From: Agrobacterium rubi TR3 = NBRC 13261
Lineage (GTDB): Bacteria > Pseudomonadota > Alphaproteobacteria > Rhizobiales > Rhizobiaceae
Reading direction: 5' to 3'
Length of the DNA stretch: 64,000 nt
Assembly: GCF_000739935.1 (NCBI RefSeq)
Contig: NZ_BBJU01000015.1
Span: forward strand, 83,735-147,734
Shown: positions 8,073 to 16,476 of the stretch, piece by piece
Layout: each line of letters begins with the position of its first letter
How positions within the stretch are numbered: position 1 is the stretch's first letter
Position numbers and translations under genes: made by a program
The notes under the pieces: model-generated
What the model was told of the DNA's origin: nothing
The model's input: only the letters and a program-made list of their open reading frames with translations
Database searches by the model: none

Positions 8073-10010
8073 TTAGTTGGTGGTGGCCGCTTTAGCCTGG
8101 CCCACTTCGCGCAGAATGCTGTCCACAATCATCGCTGCACCCGCAGTCGTGTAATGGCCTCTGTCTGCGATATAGGCCACGCCCTCGCGACCGAAGAAGC
8201 ACATGCCTTGCGCTTCCCTTTTGCAGAAAATCGCCTCTGGCAGCACTTTGCCGAAACTCTCCGGCACACCAGCATCCAGCATCGAATAGGCACGGGCCGT
8301 GTTGGCCTTGAAATCCGAGTAAGAAAACGGAAAGTCCGGCGTCTTATCGCCCTTGACGATCCGTGCCGCCATAATGTCGATGACGGGCTTGTCGAAACGA
8401 GGGCTGGGATAGACCACAATCACGCGCTTTCCGCTGGCGCGCAATGCTTCAATCGTCTCACGCAGGTTCTTCGCCATGTCCGGTATGGACGCCTCGTTGG
8501 CGGGGTATTCCTTGCCATCGATCTGCATATATCCGGCATTCAGAAAGCTGACCCATGATGCCGAGAGGATGACGGTGTCGATCTTGCTGTCTTTCAAATA
8601 CGTCAAGGCGCGCCTGTTGACATCATCGCAAGGGATGGCTCCCTCTTCCCGCGCCATGGAGACGCCAATGATGGGTGCGCAGAAACCGTGTGTGATTTGC
8701 ACCAGACCGATGCCTCGGCGTTGCAGCGCTTCTGCCAATGACGGCGCGAATGAAGCGGCAATCGAATCGCCCCAAAGGGCGTAAGACGTGGCCGCCTCCG
8801 CATTGAAGGTGCATTTCGGATCGGGCACAGGCATATCGCCATCTTCTGCTTGGGCGAGACAGTGATCGGTCCACGTGGTGCGTTCGACAAAGCTCTGGAC
8901 GTCCGGTGACAGCCGGAACGGCAGCCCGTCTTTGAGTGCTCCCCAGAGACCAAAGCTTGTCAGTACCAAAGCGAAAGCAACGGTGGCACCGATCAAGCGA
9001 CGAAGACCAATCCCTCCGCGCCGGAAGGGCTGCTCGACAAACCGCCAGCTCAGGGCCGACAGCATCAGGACAAGAACGATCAGACAGCACATCACCCAAG
9101 TCGACGGTTCTTCAATGCTTCTGATCCGCCAGAAGGCAAACACCGGCTGGTGCCAGAGATAGGCGCTGAAACTGACGCGTCCTACCCAGACCAGAGGCGA
9201 CAGCGACAGGATGCGGCCAGCGAATGTCTCGCTGGAGGCGAACAGCAGAAAGATGCAAGCGCCGAGAACCGGCAACAACGCGACAAGCGAGGGTGTGCGT
9301 GTGATGGGATCGAACAGGAGGATGGCAGCGAGAACCATTGCGATCCCCGCCAGTGCCGCAGGACCATTGATGGCTCGCACTCGTCCGCTCACGTAAAATG
9401 CGCAGATTGCCCCTGCCAGAATTTCCCAGGCGCGAGTGGGCAGGAGGTAGTAATTGGCCGATGGAAAATACCAGGAGCCGATCTCGCTGCCGATGAGACT
9501 GGCGACGGCCACGGCAAGAACGATCCTGAAGATCGTTTTGATTTTCAGCGGCAGCAAAAACAGCAAAGGGAAGAGCAGATAGAATTGCTCTTCAACGCCC
9601 ATGCTCCATGTGTGGAGCAACGGCACATCGGTAGAATCGGGTGCGAAATAGTCGGTTTTCCTGAGAAAATAGATATTGGAAACCGACAATGTCGCGGTCA
9701 CCAGGCTTTTGGAAAAGGCTTCATAGGCATCCGGCAGGAGCCATATCCAGGCGGCAGGGACCGTGCAGAGCAGAACGAAAAACAGCGCCGGCAATATTCT
9801 GCGTGCGCGGCGCTGGTAAAAGCCGATGAGGGAGAAACGCCCCTTCGCCCGCTCGTCTAGAATAATGATGGTTATCAAGTAGCCGGTGATGACGAAGAAG
9901 ACATCGACGCCGATGAAGCCGCCACCCAAAAATGGCAGATCGGCATGTGCAAACATGACGCCGAGGACAGCAACAGCGCGCAGACCATCGATTTCCGGTC
10001 TATACTTCAT
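8073..10010 (-). CDS. Acyltransferase 3 family protein with SGNH domain (OafA-like)
   Basis: A 645-residue inner-membrane protein. Residues about 1-350 form the acyltransferase-3 membrane domain with the starting block YRPEIDGLRAVAVLGVMFAH, including R11 and H22, and the conserved FFVITGYL. After the last helix (about 341-359) a periplasmic SGNH hydrolase-like domain follows, with GDS at 414-416 and the DxxH pair D616/H619. This architecture O-acetylates surface polysaccharides or lipopolysaccharide, passing acetyl groups from the membrane part to the SGNH part. It converges on rpsI and lies some kilobases from polysaccharide genes. A functional link to them is possible but unproven. Acceptor sugar unknown. 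Confidence 0.88.
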   Translation of the reverse strand: MKYRPEIDGLRAVAVLGVMFAHADLPFLGGGFIGVDVFFVITGYLITIIILDERAKGRFSLIGFYQRRARRILPALFFVLLCTVPAAWIWLLPDAYEAFSKSLVTATLSVSNIYFLRKTDYFAPDSTDVPLLHTWSMGVEEQFYLLFPLLFLLPLKIKTIFRIVLAVAVASLIGSEIGSWYFPSANYYLLPTRAWEILAGAICAFYVSGRVRAINGPAALAGIAMVLAAILLFDPITRTPSLVALLPVLGACIFLLFASSETFAGRILSLSPLVWVGRVSFSAYLWHQPVFAFWRIRSIEEPSTWVMCCLIVLVLMLSALSWRFVEQPFRRGGIGLRRLIGATVAFALVLTSFGLWGALKDGLPFRLSPDVQSFVERTTWTDHCLAQAEDGDMPVPDPKCTFNAEAATSYALWGDSIAASFAPSLAEALQRRGIGLVQITHGFCAPIIGVSMAREEGAIPCDDVNRRALTYLKDSKIDTVILSASWVSFLNAGYMQIDGKEYPANEASIPDMAKNLRETIEALRASGKRVIVVYPSPRFDKPVIDIMAARIVKGDKTPDFPFSYSDFKANTARAYSMLDAGVPESFGKVLPEAIFCKREAQGMCFFGREGVAYIADRGHYTTAGAAMIVDSILREVGQAKAATTN

Positions 10011-10327
10011 GGTCGTCCAAGGGGTGGCAGGGTTGAGAAAGCACGCCGACGCACCGGTTCGGTCACGTAACTTACAGACGAACAGATTATATCCAACACC
10101 TTAATGTGGTGTTGAGGATGAAAGCTCTTCAGGGATTGCGACATTACCACACCATCGAAAACCATCCATCGCATCGATGTCACCGCATTGCCGCGGCGGC
10201 GGTTGCGCTGTATATGCTGGGTACGCGCGCAGAACGACGTGCGAAAGCCAGTTCACACATTGAGTCCGGGCGTTAGCAAATCGAATCCGCGTGTTATCGT
10301 AACCTATTGAACAAGCAGGATAAGGAC
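10011..10327. other. 317-nt region between divergent acyltransferase and argC
   Basis: It holds the promoters of both genes, though no clear -35/-10 pair was found. A short inverted repeat CAACACC (10094-10100) / GGTGTTG (10108-10114) is present. A possible small ORF at 10118-10276 is listed separately. Confidence 0.4.
10118..10276 (+). CDS. Possible small protein, 52 aa (weak)
   Basis: ATG at 10118 with GAGG directly next to it opens a 52-residue frame that contains a short alanine-rich hydrophobic run ending in LYMLGTRAERRAKA. The latter pattern resembles membrane-edge segments of small rhizobial proteins. Spacing of the ribosome site is too short and no family is recognised, so it may be chance. 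Confidence 0.2.
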   Translation: MKALQGLRHYHTIENHPSHRCHRIAAAAVALYMLGTRAERRAKASSHIESGR

Positions 10328-11254
10328 ATGGCAGCGAAAATCTTCATCGATGGCGAACACGGCACGACGGGCTTGCAAATCCGCACGCGCCTCGCCGACC
10401 GCCGCGATATCGAACTGCTGTCCATTCCCGAGGCAGAGCGTCGCAACGCCGCCATGCGCGAAGACATGCTGAACAATGCCGACATCTCCATCCTGTGCCT
10501 TCCCGACGATGCGTCGAAGGAAGCCGTCGCGATGGTATCCGGCAACAACAATATCAGCATCATCGACACATCGACGGCCTTCCGCATCCATCCCGAATGG
10601 GCCTATGGCTTTGCCGAAATGGACAAGGCCCAGGCCGAGAAGGTGCGCTCTGCCCGTTTCGTGGCAAACCCCGGCTGCTACCCGACTGGCGCCATCGGCC
10701 TCATCAGGCCGTTGCGCAATGCTGGCATCTTGCCGGATGGCTACCCTGTCGCGGTCAATGCTGTCTCCGGCTACACCGGTGGCGGCAAGCAGATGATCGC
10801 ACAGATGGAAGACCCAAGCCGTGATGACGCCATCAGCGCCAACAACTTTCTCTATGGCCTGACGCTGAAGCACAAGCACGTTCCGGAAATGAAAATCCAC
10901 GGTCAGCTTGATCGCGCGCCTTTGTTTTCACCCTCCGTCGGCCGGTTCCCGCAGGGCATGATCGTCCAGGTGCCGCTGTTCCTGGGTGATCTGGCGGAAG
11001 GCACGACGGTCAAATCCGTCCATGATGCGCTTGTCGAGCATTATGCCGGACAGACCATCGTGCAGGTCGTGCCGCTCGAAGACAGCAAATCGCTGTCGCG
11101 CATCGATGCGGAAGAGCTGGTCAATCAGGATACGATGAAGCTGTTCGTGTTCGGCAGCGACGAGCACATCAATCTCGTCGCGGTTCTCGACAATCTCGGC
11201 AAGGGCGCATCCGGCGCTGCCGTCCAGAACATGGAACTCATGCTCTCGGCATGA
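10328..11254 (+). CDS. argC: N-acetyl-gamma-glutamyl-phosphate reductase (type 2)
   Basis: A 308-residue enzyme of arginine synthesis that reduces N-acetylglutamyl phosphate to the semialdehyde with NADPH. The length and the start [20 protein letters not shown] are those of the shorter type-2 ArgC common in alphaproteobacteria. The catalytic cysteine is C117 in [11 protein letters not shown] took the ATG at 10328 with AGGA upstream. The TTG seven codons earlier has no ribosome site. The gene is monocistronic and ends in a hairpin terminator. Confidence 0.95.
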   Translation: MAAKIFIDGEHGTTGLQIRTRLADRRDIELLSIPEAERRNAAMREDMLNNADISILCLPDDASKEAVAMVSGNNNISIIDTSTAFRIHPEWAYGFAEMDKAQAEKVRSARFVANPGCYPTGAIGLIRPLRNAGILPDGYPVAVNAVSGYTGGGKQMIAQMEDPSRDDAISANNFLYGLTLKHKHVPEMKIHGQLDRAPLFSPSVGRFPQGMIVQVPLFLGDLAEGTTVKSVHDALVEHYAGQTIVQVVPLEDSKSLSRIDAEELVNQDTMKLFVFGSDEHINLVAVLDNLGKGASGAAVQNMELMLSA

Positions 11255-11277
11255 GGGGTGATCCATAGTGGTTTTCA

Positions 11278-11307
11278 AGGCGGTGGAGTTTCTCCTCCGC
11301 CTTTTTT
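11278..11307 (+). terminator. Rho-independent terminator of argC
   Basis: An 11-bp stem with one mismatch (11278-11288 paired with 11292-11302) closes on a 3-nt loop and runs into a stretch of T residues (11302-11307). It also sits just beyond the stop of the convergent ctaA. Confidence 0.85.
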
Positions 11308-11326
11308 ATTGCCGTCTTCGGGGGCG

Positions 11327-12445
11327 TTAGTGCCTGCTTTCAGCAGCGCTCGGCAGCGGATATTCCCCGATAAACCCGCGCCAGTGGGCGATTGCGAAAG
11401 CCAGCACCAGCAGCGCCATACCCTGGTGTGCGAGAGCAACGTGGATATCCACATGCATCAGAAGGGTGGTGATGCCGAGTGTCGCCTGAATGCAGATGAG
11501 CGCGAAAAACAGGATGGAACGACGTGCGTGCGGTGTGTTCGGCAATGTGCGCGCCATGTTGATCATGTGCCACAGCGTCGTGGCAAGAAGCACATATGCG
11601 CCCAGCCGGTGCACGAACTGCACGGTCTTGGGATTTTCGAACAGATTGATCCACCAGGGTTGCTGGAGGAAGAGATCGCCGGGGATTAGTGCGCCATCCA
11701 TCAGCGGCCATGTGTTGTAGGACAGGCCAGCATTCAGACCCGCCACCAGCGCACCGAGATAGATCTGGACAAGACAGAGGATGGCCAGGAGGGCGGCGAC
11801 ACCCCTGCCCCGCTGCTCGTTGGCGGCCTGTGGAGAGTGAAGCGAGAGCCCGCGCAATATCCACATACAGCCCGCAAAAATCAGGCAAGCAATCGTCAGA
11901 TGGGTGGCCAGGCGGTATTGCGACACATCGGTGCGGTTGACCAGGCCTGAAGAGACCATCCACCAGCCGACGAAACCTTGAAACCCGCCCAGCGCCAACA
12001 GGCCGACCAGTGGCAGTTTCAGACGCTTTTCGATTCGCCCCGTGATCCAGAAGTAGGCGAGCGGCAGCGCGAAGATCAGGCCGATTGCACGTGCAATCAG
12101 CCGATGCGCCCATTCCCACCAGAAGATGGTCTTGAACTCGCTGAGCGACATGCCCTTGTTGATTTCCTGATATTGCGGAATGCGCTTGTAGAGCTGGAAC
12201 TCTTCTTCCCATTCGGCAGCGGACAGAGGCGGAACTGCACCATGGATCGGCTTCCACTCGGTAATGGACAAGCCTGATTCCGTCAGACGCGTCGCGCCAC
12301 CGACCAGCACGAGACAGAACAGCGTAAACAGCACGACGCGCAGCCAGATGCGCAACAGGCGGCGGTTCTTTTCCTGCGTTGTCAGCGCCGCGGGGCGGCC
12401 CTGCTCGACAGAGGTTTCAGCCTTACCCACCGTGTTCGTTTGCAT
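11327..12445 (-). CDS. ctaA: Haem A synthase (COX15/CtaA family)
   Basis: A 372-residue inner-membrane enzyme that oxidises the C8 methyl of haem O to the formyl of haem A, needed for aa3-type cytochrome oxidase. The N-terminal signature LVGGATRLTESGLSITEWKP, the haem-ligand histidines in WWEWAHRLIAR and in QFVHRLGAY, and about eight transmembrane helices identify the type-2 COX15 form of alphaproteobacteria. I set the start at 12445 because GGAG lies 8 nt upstream. The extension to 12502 lacks a signal. It faces a DUF2842 gene, a neighbour often seen in Rhizobiales. Confidence 0.93.
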   Translation of the reverse strand: MQTNTVGKAETSVEQGRPAALTTQEKNRRLLRIWLRVVLFTLFCLVLVGGATRLTESGLSITEWKPIHGAVPPLSAAEWEEEFQLYKRIPQYQEINKGMSLSEFKTIFWWEWAHRLIARAIGLIFALPLAYFWITGRIEKRLKLPLVGLLALGGFQGFVGWWMVSSGLVNRTDVSQYRLATHLTIACLIFAGCMWILRGLSLHSPQAANEQRGRGVAALLAILCLVQIYLGALVAGLNAGLSYNTWPLMDGALIPGDLFLQQPWWINLFENPKTVQFVHRLGAYVLLATTLWHMINMARTLPNTPHARRSILFFALICIQATLGITTLLMHVDIHVALAHQGMALLVLAFAIAHWRGFIGEYPLPSAAESRH

Positions 12446-12593
12446 TCCTGACACTCCACAAGTCTTATGCTTTGGTTTGCAACAACGAAACGTGCAAAAC
12501 AAGCCCTTATGCCCCGGTGTCCGGCCTTAAAGCTTTGCGGCATGGGGTCGCGGCTGTATAGTGATCCAACACATTCAGCAGACGGAAAACCGC

Positions 12594-12806
12594 ATGCCCA
12601 CGCGCCTGAAATCATTCATCGGAACCATCGTCATCATCTGTCTGGTGGTGCTTTACGCCGTGGTCGCGACATCCTTTGCCACAGCTGCATTGGCCGCGCA
12701 GCCATGGTGGGTGCATCTGGCGTACTTCTCGATTTCCGGCCTGTTGTGGATATTGCCAACTATGTTCATCATCAAATGGATGGCCGGACCGAAGCAGCAG
12801 AAATAG
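12594..12806 (+). CDS. DUF2842 small membrane protein
   Basis: About 70 residues with two transmembrane helices and the motif WILPTMFIIKWM at the end, characteristic of DUF2842. The family is confined mainly to alphaproteobacteria and its role is unknown. The ATG at 12594 is preferred, giving the usual family length. A GTG at 12561 would add 11 residues. It is divergent from ctaA. Confidence 0.75.
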   Translation: MPTRLKSFIGTIVIICLVVLYAVVATSFATAALAAQPWWVHLAYFSISGLLWILPTMFIIKWMAGPKQQK

Positions 12807-12808
12807 AC

Positions 12809-13480
12809 CTATGACGCGCTTCGCTTGGGCGTTGGATCGGTCATCACCATCACATCCGGGTAGCCCATGGCGCGAAGCGCTGCCAGCGTCGGTTCTGCCA
12901 TGGCCTCATCCGGCGATGACAGGACGATATCTGCGTCCACGTATTTCAGCAGCGTCGTCACACCCTCGATATCGGATGCACCGAACTCCAGCAGAAGAGT
13001 GTCGTAGGTATCCGCCAGCGCATGCAGTACCATGGTCAGGCGCTCAATGATTTTCACCGCCTGTACGGGCTGGGCGAGGCCCTGCGGCACGATGTGAGCG
13101 TTGGAAAGTCTGTCGTGATGGATGGTCTCGCCGAAGGCGGTTTCGCCGAAGAGCAAATCGGAAAGTCCCGGAAGGCCTGCCTGCGGTGACATCAACCGCG
13201 TCGGGCAGCCCGACACCGTCATATCCACCAGCACGATGGAACGTCCAAGCTCGGCCATGGAGCGTGCCAGCATCACCGTTGCCGTGGAACCATCATCGCC
13301 GCTGGGCGACAGGAATGCGACGGCCGGTTTTGCGCCACGCATGGAGAGAAAATCCGCGACGTCGCTTACCGGAAGACTGAAGCGCTCCTGGGACGTGATG
13401 TCGATGTCATCTGGACGAGACGTGTTGTCTTTCAAGTGATTTCTCAATGTGTTGGCGCCACGGCAAATTGCTTGATCCAC
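12809..13480 (-). CDS. Stand-alone CpsD/Wzc-like ATPase domain protein, degenerate P-loop
   Basis: A 223-residue protein resembling the cytoplasmic ATPase part of polysaccharide co-polymerases (ExoP/Wzc, MinD-like fold). The P-loop position reads SPSGDDGSTAT, so the usual GKS/T lysine is absent. The Walker A'-like segment IVLVDMTVSG and a B-type segment LLLEFGASD follow. No N-terminal Wzz chain-length domain and no C-terminal tyrosine cluster are present. In normal systems this domain controls chain length or export by phosphorylation. Here it is probably a non-kinase regulator or scaffold. It is divergent from a Wza-like lipoprotein gene, which supports a polysaccharide role. Confidence 0.65.
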   Translation of the reverse strand: MDQAICRGANTLRNHLKDNTSRPDDIDITSQERFSLPVSDVADFLSMRGAKPAVAFLSPSGDDGSTATVMLARSMAELGRSIVLVDMTVSGCPTRLMSPQAGLPGLSDLLFGETAFGETIHHDRLSNAHIVPQGLAQPVQAVKIIERLTMVLHALADTYDTLLLEFGASDIEGVTTLLKYVDADIVLSSPDEAMAEPTLAALRAMGYPDVMVMTDPTPKRSAS

Positions 13481-13605
13481 AGCAACTGTACGATTTCCCG
13501 GTAACGCAAGCGTTAAGCTTAGAGATCACCACCCGGATTACGCATGATTGAGAAATGAATCTCCACCTGTTTACGGTGCATTAACCATAAGGAGGGGATA
13601 ACGGC

Positions 13606-13737
13606 ATGAAGAAATGTATTTGGAGCAAGATTGCGGATGACGTTCGCTGCCCCACGTTTGATATCCGCATTGATCGTTGCTTTGGCAACGACGCTTGCAG
13701 GTTGTTCTGCGTACAAGCCGGCACCGCGCGCCTTTAA
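13606..13737 (+). CDS. Possible 43-aa leader ORF overlapping the export gene
   Basis: ATG at 13606 has the best ribosome site of the locus (AAGGAGGGG at 13589-13597, 8-nt spacing) and opens a 43-codon frame that ends with TAA at 13735-13737. It is one frame away from the Wza-like gene that starts inside it. The product is cysteine-rich and matches nothing I know. It may be a translational leader, or a sign that the export gene once started here and a frameshift has occurred. Confidence 0.3.
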   Translation: MKKCIWSKIADDVRCPTFDIRIDRCFGNDACRLFCVQAGTARL

Positions 13738-14209
13738 CGAGGCAGCGCTTCAACCCTATCACCTCGATAGTGGAGACCGTCTGCGCGTCAACGTCTTCGA
13801 CCAGAACGGCCTGACAAACACCTACACCATCGACCAGGCTGGCTACGTCGCCTTCCCACTCGTTGGCCAGGTGGCGGCACGCGGCAAGACCGTTGCTCAA
13901 CTCGAAGCGGGTATCGCCCAGAAGCTGCGCCAGGGCTTCCTCAAGAACCCCGACGTGACGATCGAGATCGATCGCTACCGCCCGGTCTTCGTGATGGGTG
14001 AAGTCGGCAGACCTGGCCAGTATTCCTATGTTCCCGGCATGACGGCCCAAAACGCCATTGCCATCGCCGGTGGCTTCACACCCCGCGCCAATCAGCGCGA
14101 CGTGGACGTCACCCGAAAAATCAACGCCGAAGTGCTGACGGGCCGAATCATTATTTCGGGGCCGGTCATCGCAGGCGACACCATCTATGTTCGAGAACGC
14201 TTCTTCTAA
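13637..14209 (+). CDS. Wza-like polysaccharide export lipoprotein
   Basis: A 190-residue outer-membrane export protein. After a signal peptide the lipobox LAGC (Cys at about residue 22) marks a lipoprotein. A Poly_export domain follows (about 38-115, with YHLDSGDRLRVNVFDQNGL), then an SLBB-like region (VFVMGEVGRPGQYSYVPGMTA). It is shorter than Wza (about 380), like GumB/ExoF-type short forms. Such proteins form the outer-membrane pore for capsule or exopolysaccharide. The start is unsure: ATG 13637 and TTG 13631 both have only a GGAG at 13622, while the strongest ribosome site serves an out-of-frame ATG at 13606. A role with the phosphotransferase downstream is likely. Confidence 0.85.
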   Translation: MTFAAPRLISALIVALATTLAGCSAYKPAPRAFNEAALQPYHLDSGDRLRVNVFDQNGLTNTYTIDQAGYVAFPLVGQVAARGKTVAQLEAGIAQKLRQGFLKNPDVTIEIDRYRPVFVMGEVGRPGQYSYVPGMTAQNAIAIAGGFTPRANQRDVDVTRKINAEVLTGRIIISGPVIAGDTIYVRERFF

Positions 14210-14533
14210 ACCCATCTGCAGGCTTGCCTGACAGACGCGGTTCACTCAAGAGGCAATCACACGAAAAAATATGGTCTGGAATGGAAACGACCTTGTGGTT
14301 TCCAGCCGACTGACAGTTGCGGGTAAACAGGTATTGCGTATCCCGCCCCCCTCATCTGCTCGACCGGAAAAGCCCGGTCTGAGGAACTCATGTGTCGCGG
14401 TAGCGTTTTTACGGCGCCAGATCGCGGGACATATGCTAGAGCAGTGGCAACCAATGCGATGACGTTGACATAAAGGATTTATTAGTAAATCCTTTAGTAA
14501 CCTACCCTTCATTGGAGGCTTCGGAAAGACACG
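14210..14533. other. 324-nt upstream region of the phosphotransferase gene
   Basis: No supported gene is present. Short frames on both strands lack ribosome sites and family features. The end of the region holds a consensus TTGACA (14465-14470) and the palindrome at 14471-14496, listed separately. Confidence 0.5.
14471..14496. promoter_or_regulatory. Perfect 11-bp palindrome, candidate operator
   Basis: Arms TAAAGGATTTA (14471-14481) and TAAATCCTTTA (14486-14496) are perfect inverted copies around TTAG. The palindrome directly follows a TTGACA (14465-14470), so a bound protein would cover the promoter spacer and -10 region. It lies 38 nt before the ATG of the polysaccharide-initiating enzyme. 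There is no T-run, which argues against a terminator. Confidence 0.6.
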
Positions 14534-16087
14534 ATGGACAAGGGTGGAGGCGAAAACAATCCCATTGATCTGAATGCTTTGCGGAAACAGCTTTCACAGA
14601 AGGCTCGAGAGGCCAACCCAGCCTCCCGCGAGCCGGTTACACTCAATCCGCTCGCACTTCAGGTCGCCAACCAGCTTCGTGGCACCAGCCATTCCCCCAA
14701 TATCGTCATCGGGCAATTGCGACTTTTCGAATTCGTCATTCTGACGCTGATTGGCATTGTCATTAATGTGCTGGAAACGCCGCAGGAATTCAGCTCGCAA
14801 ATCGTCCTGATCGCAATCTGCATCTGGAATGGCGCAATCTCGTCCATGCTGCTGCTGGTCACCGATTGCTATCAGCTTCCCCTGCTGCGCCGCCCTGTGC
14901 AGACGATACCAAGGGTTCTAGGTTCGCTTCTGGCTGCATTCGCACTCACCATCGTCACAATGATGATGCTCCTGCCCCAGACGGTCTATTCCTGGCAAAC
15001 CTTGGGCGTATGGTTTGCGGTCAGCGCGGTTTTCATTCTCATCGAGCGAATCATTGTCGGCCTCGCCATTCGCCACTGGGGCCGCAATGGCGTCATGGAA
15101 CGGCGTGCCGTGATCGTGGGTGGCGGACAGGCGGCGAAGGATCTGATCCGCTCTCTCGAAGATCACGACAACGATATCCGCATCTGCGGCATTTTCGACG
15201 ACCGTAAAAGTGCGCGCTCTCCCGAGGTCGTGGCCGGTTACCCGAAGCTCGGAACCTTTGCCGAACTGGTGGAATTTGCGCGTCTGACGAAGCTCGACAT
15301 GCTGATCATTTCCATTCCCATGAGTGCGGAAGCACGTATATTGGAGCTCATCCGGCAATTGTGGGTGCTGCCTGTCGATATTCGCATTGCAGCCCAGGCC
15401 AACAAGCTACGCTTTCGCCCCCGCTCCTACTCCCACATAGGCAACGTGCCGATGCTGGATGTGATGGACAAGCCGTTGCGCGACTGGGATTCGGTTGCCA
15501 AGCGCGTTTTTGACGTCGTCTTCAGCATCATCTGCATCGCGATTCTCTGGCCGGTGATGCTGGGTGCGGCCATCGCGGTCAAATCGAACTCCAAGGGACC
15601 CGTGCTGTTCAAGCAGAAACGGCATGGTTTCAACAACGAAACGATCAATGTCTGGAAGTTTCGGTCCATGTACACGGAGATGAGCGACCCGACCGCGAAG
15701 AAGGCTGTGACCAAGAACGATCCACGCGTCACGCCGATTGGTCGATTCTTGCGAAAATCATCGATCGATGAATTGCCGCAACTCTTCAATGTTCTGGCTG
15801 GCGATCTTTCGCTTGTGGGTCCACGCCCCCATGCCGTCCATGCGCAGACGGGCGACCTGAAATACACCGAAGTCGTCGAGCATTATTTTGCACGTCATAA
15901 GGTTAAACCCGGCGTTACAGGCTGGGCGCAAATAAATGGCTGGCGTGGTGAGATAGATCACGGGGACAAGATCAAAAATCGCACGGCCTATGATCTTTAT
16001 TACATCGAGAACTGGTCACTGTTGCTTGATCTCAAAATTCTCGTTTTGACGCCGATCCGTCTGCTGAAATCGGAAAACGCCTATTAA
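14534..16087 (+). CDS. Undecaprenyl-phosphate sugar phosphotransferase (WcaJ/ExoY-like, polysaccharide initiation)
   Basis: A 517-residue polyisoprenyl-phosphate hexose-1-phosphate transferase that starts a polysaccharide repeat unit on undecaprenyl phosphate at the inner membrane. It has four N-terminal helices (about residues 65-180), a Rossmann-like region beginning RRAVIVGGGQAAKDLI, a further membrane helix (about 333-355), and the catalytic C-terminal domain. The last carries KSSIDELPQLFNVLAGDLS, VGPRPHA and GVTGWAQINGWRG. With the Wza-like lipoprotein and ATPase-like protein it forms a small Wzy-type group. The arrangement near argC and ctaA resembles rhizobial loci for unipolar or surface polysaccharide (UppE/UppC-like in Agrobacterium), which is inference. 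The sugar is unknown. Confidence 0.92.
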   Translation: MDKGGGENNPIDLNALRKQLSQKAREANPASREPVTLNPLALQVANQLRGTSHSPNIVIGQLRLFEFVILTLIGIVINVLETPQEFSSQIVLIAICIWNGAISSMLLLVTDCYQLPLLRRPVQTIPRVLGSLLAAFALTIVTMMMLLPQTVYSWQTLGVWFAVSAVFILIERIIVGLAIRHWGRNGVMERRAVIVGGGQAAKDLIRSLEDHDNDIRICGIFDDRKSARSPEVVAGYPKLGTFAELVEFARLTKLDMLIISIPMSAEARILELIRQLWVLPVDIRIAAQANKLRFRPRSYSHIGNVPMLDVMDKPLRDWDSVAKRVFDVVFSIICIAILWPVMLGAAIAVKSNSKGPVLFKQKRHGFNNETINVWKFRSMYTEMSDPTAKKAVTKNDPRVTPIGRFLRKSSIDELPQLFNVLAGDLSLVGPRPHAVHAQTGDLKYTEVVEHYFARHKVKPGVTGWAQINGWRGEIDHGDKIKNRTAYDLYYIENWSLLLDLKILVLTPIRLLKSENAY

Positions 16088-16151
16088 AGGTGCGGAACCT
16101 CTTGCGAATTCATGCGTTTAGCGCTCGCATATTTCTGCACAGGGGAAACAC

Positions 16152-16301
16152 ATGACACGATCAAACAATCTCTACTTCATTATCGGCGCGCTGCTGATCG
16201 CCGTCGTCGGACTGAGCGTTTATGTCTGGCACGAAGAAAGCAAGCCCAAGGGCGTCGAAATGAAGATCGGGCCAAATGGCGTCTCCGTTCAGGAGAATTA
16301 A
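16152..16301 (+). CDS. Conserved small single-pass membrane protein, 49 aa
   Basis: An ATG at 16152 with AGGGGAAA upstream encodes a 49-residue protein. It has a basic start, one transmembrane helix (about residues 8-25) and a tail with KGVEMKIGPNGVSVQEN. I recognise this type as a small protein common in Rhizobiaceae, without a known function. It follows the phosphotransferase gene by 64 nt and precedes a terminator, so it is probably the end of that transcript. Confidence 0.7.
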   Translation: MTRSNNLYFIIGALLIAVVGLSVYVWHEESKPKGVEMKIGPNGVSVQEN

Positions 16302-16333
16302 GCGCCTCCAGCTTCGCGCAGGTTGAGAAATCT

Positions 16334-16381
16334 AGACCGGTTTGTGTCAGGTATATTTCACCTCACACACACCGGTCTTTT
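16334..16381 (+). terminator. Hairpin terminator after the polysaccharide genes
   Basis: A 19-bp stem with two mismatches (16334-16352 with 16360-16378) is followed by a short T-run. Confidence 0.75.
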
Positions 16382-16476
16382 CATGAGAGTGGACCATAGC
16401 AATGCTCGCTTTAACCAAAAGCGATAGGCTTTCGCAGATGCATGCGACGAGCTGAGAATTAGGGACGCCACACAGC

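Noticed and set aside
14246..14512. An 88-residue ORF on the minus strand before the phosphotransferase gene
   Set aside because: No ribosome site, odd composition, and it runs through the palindrome and promoter of the downstream gene.
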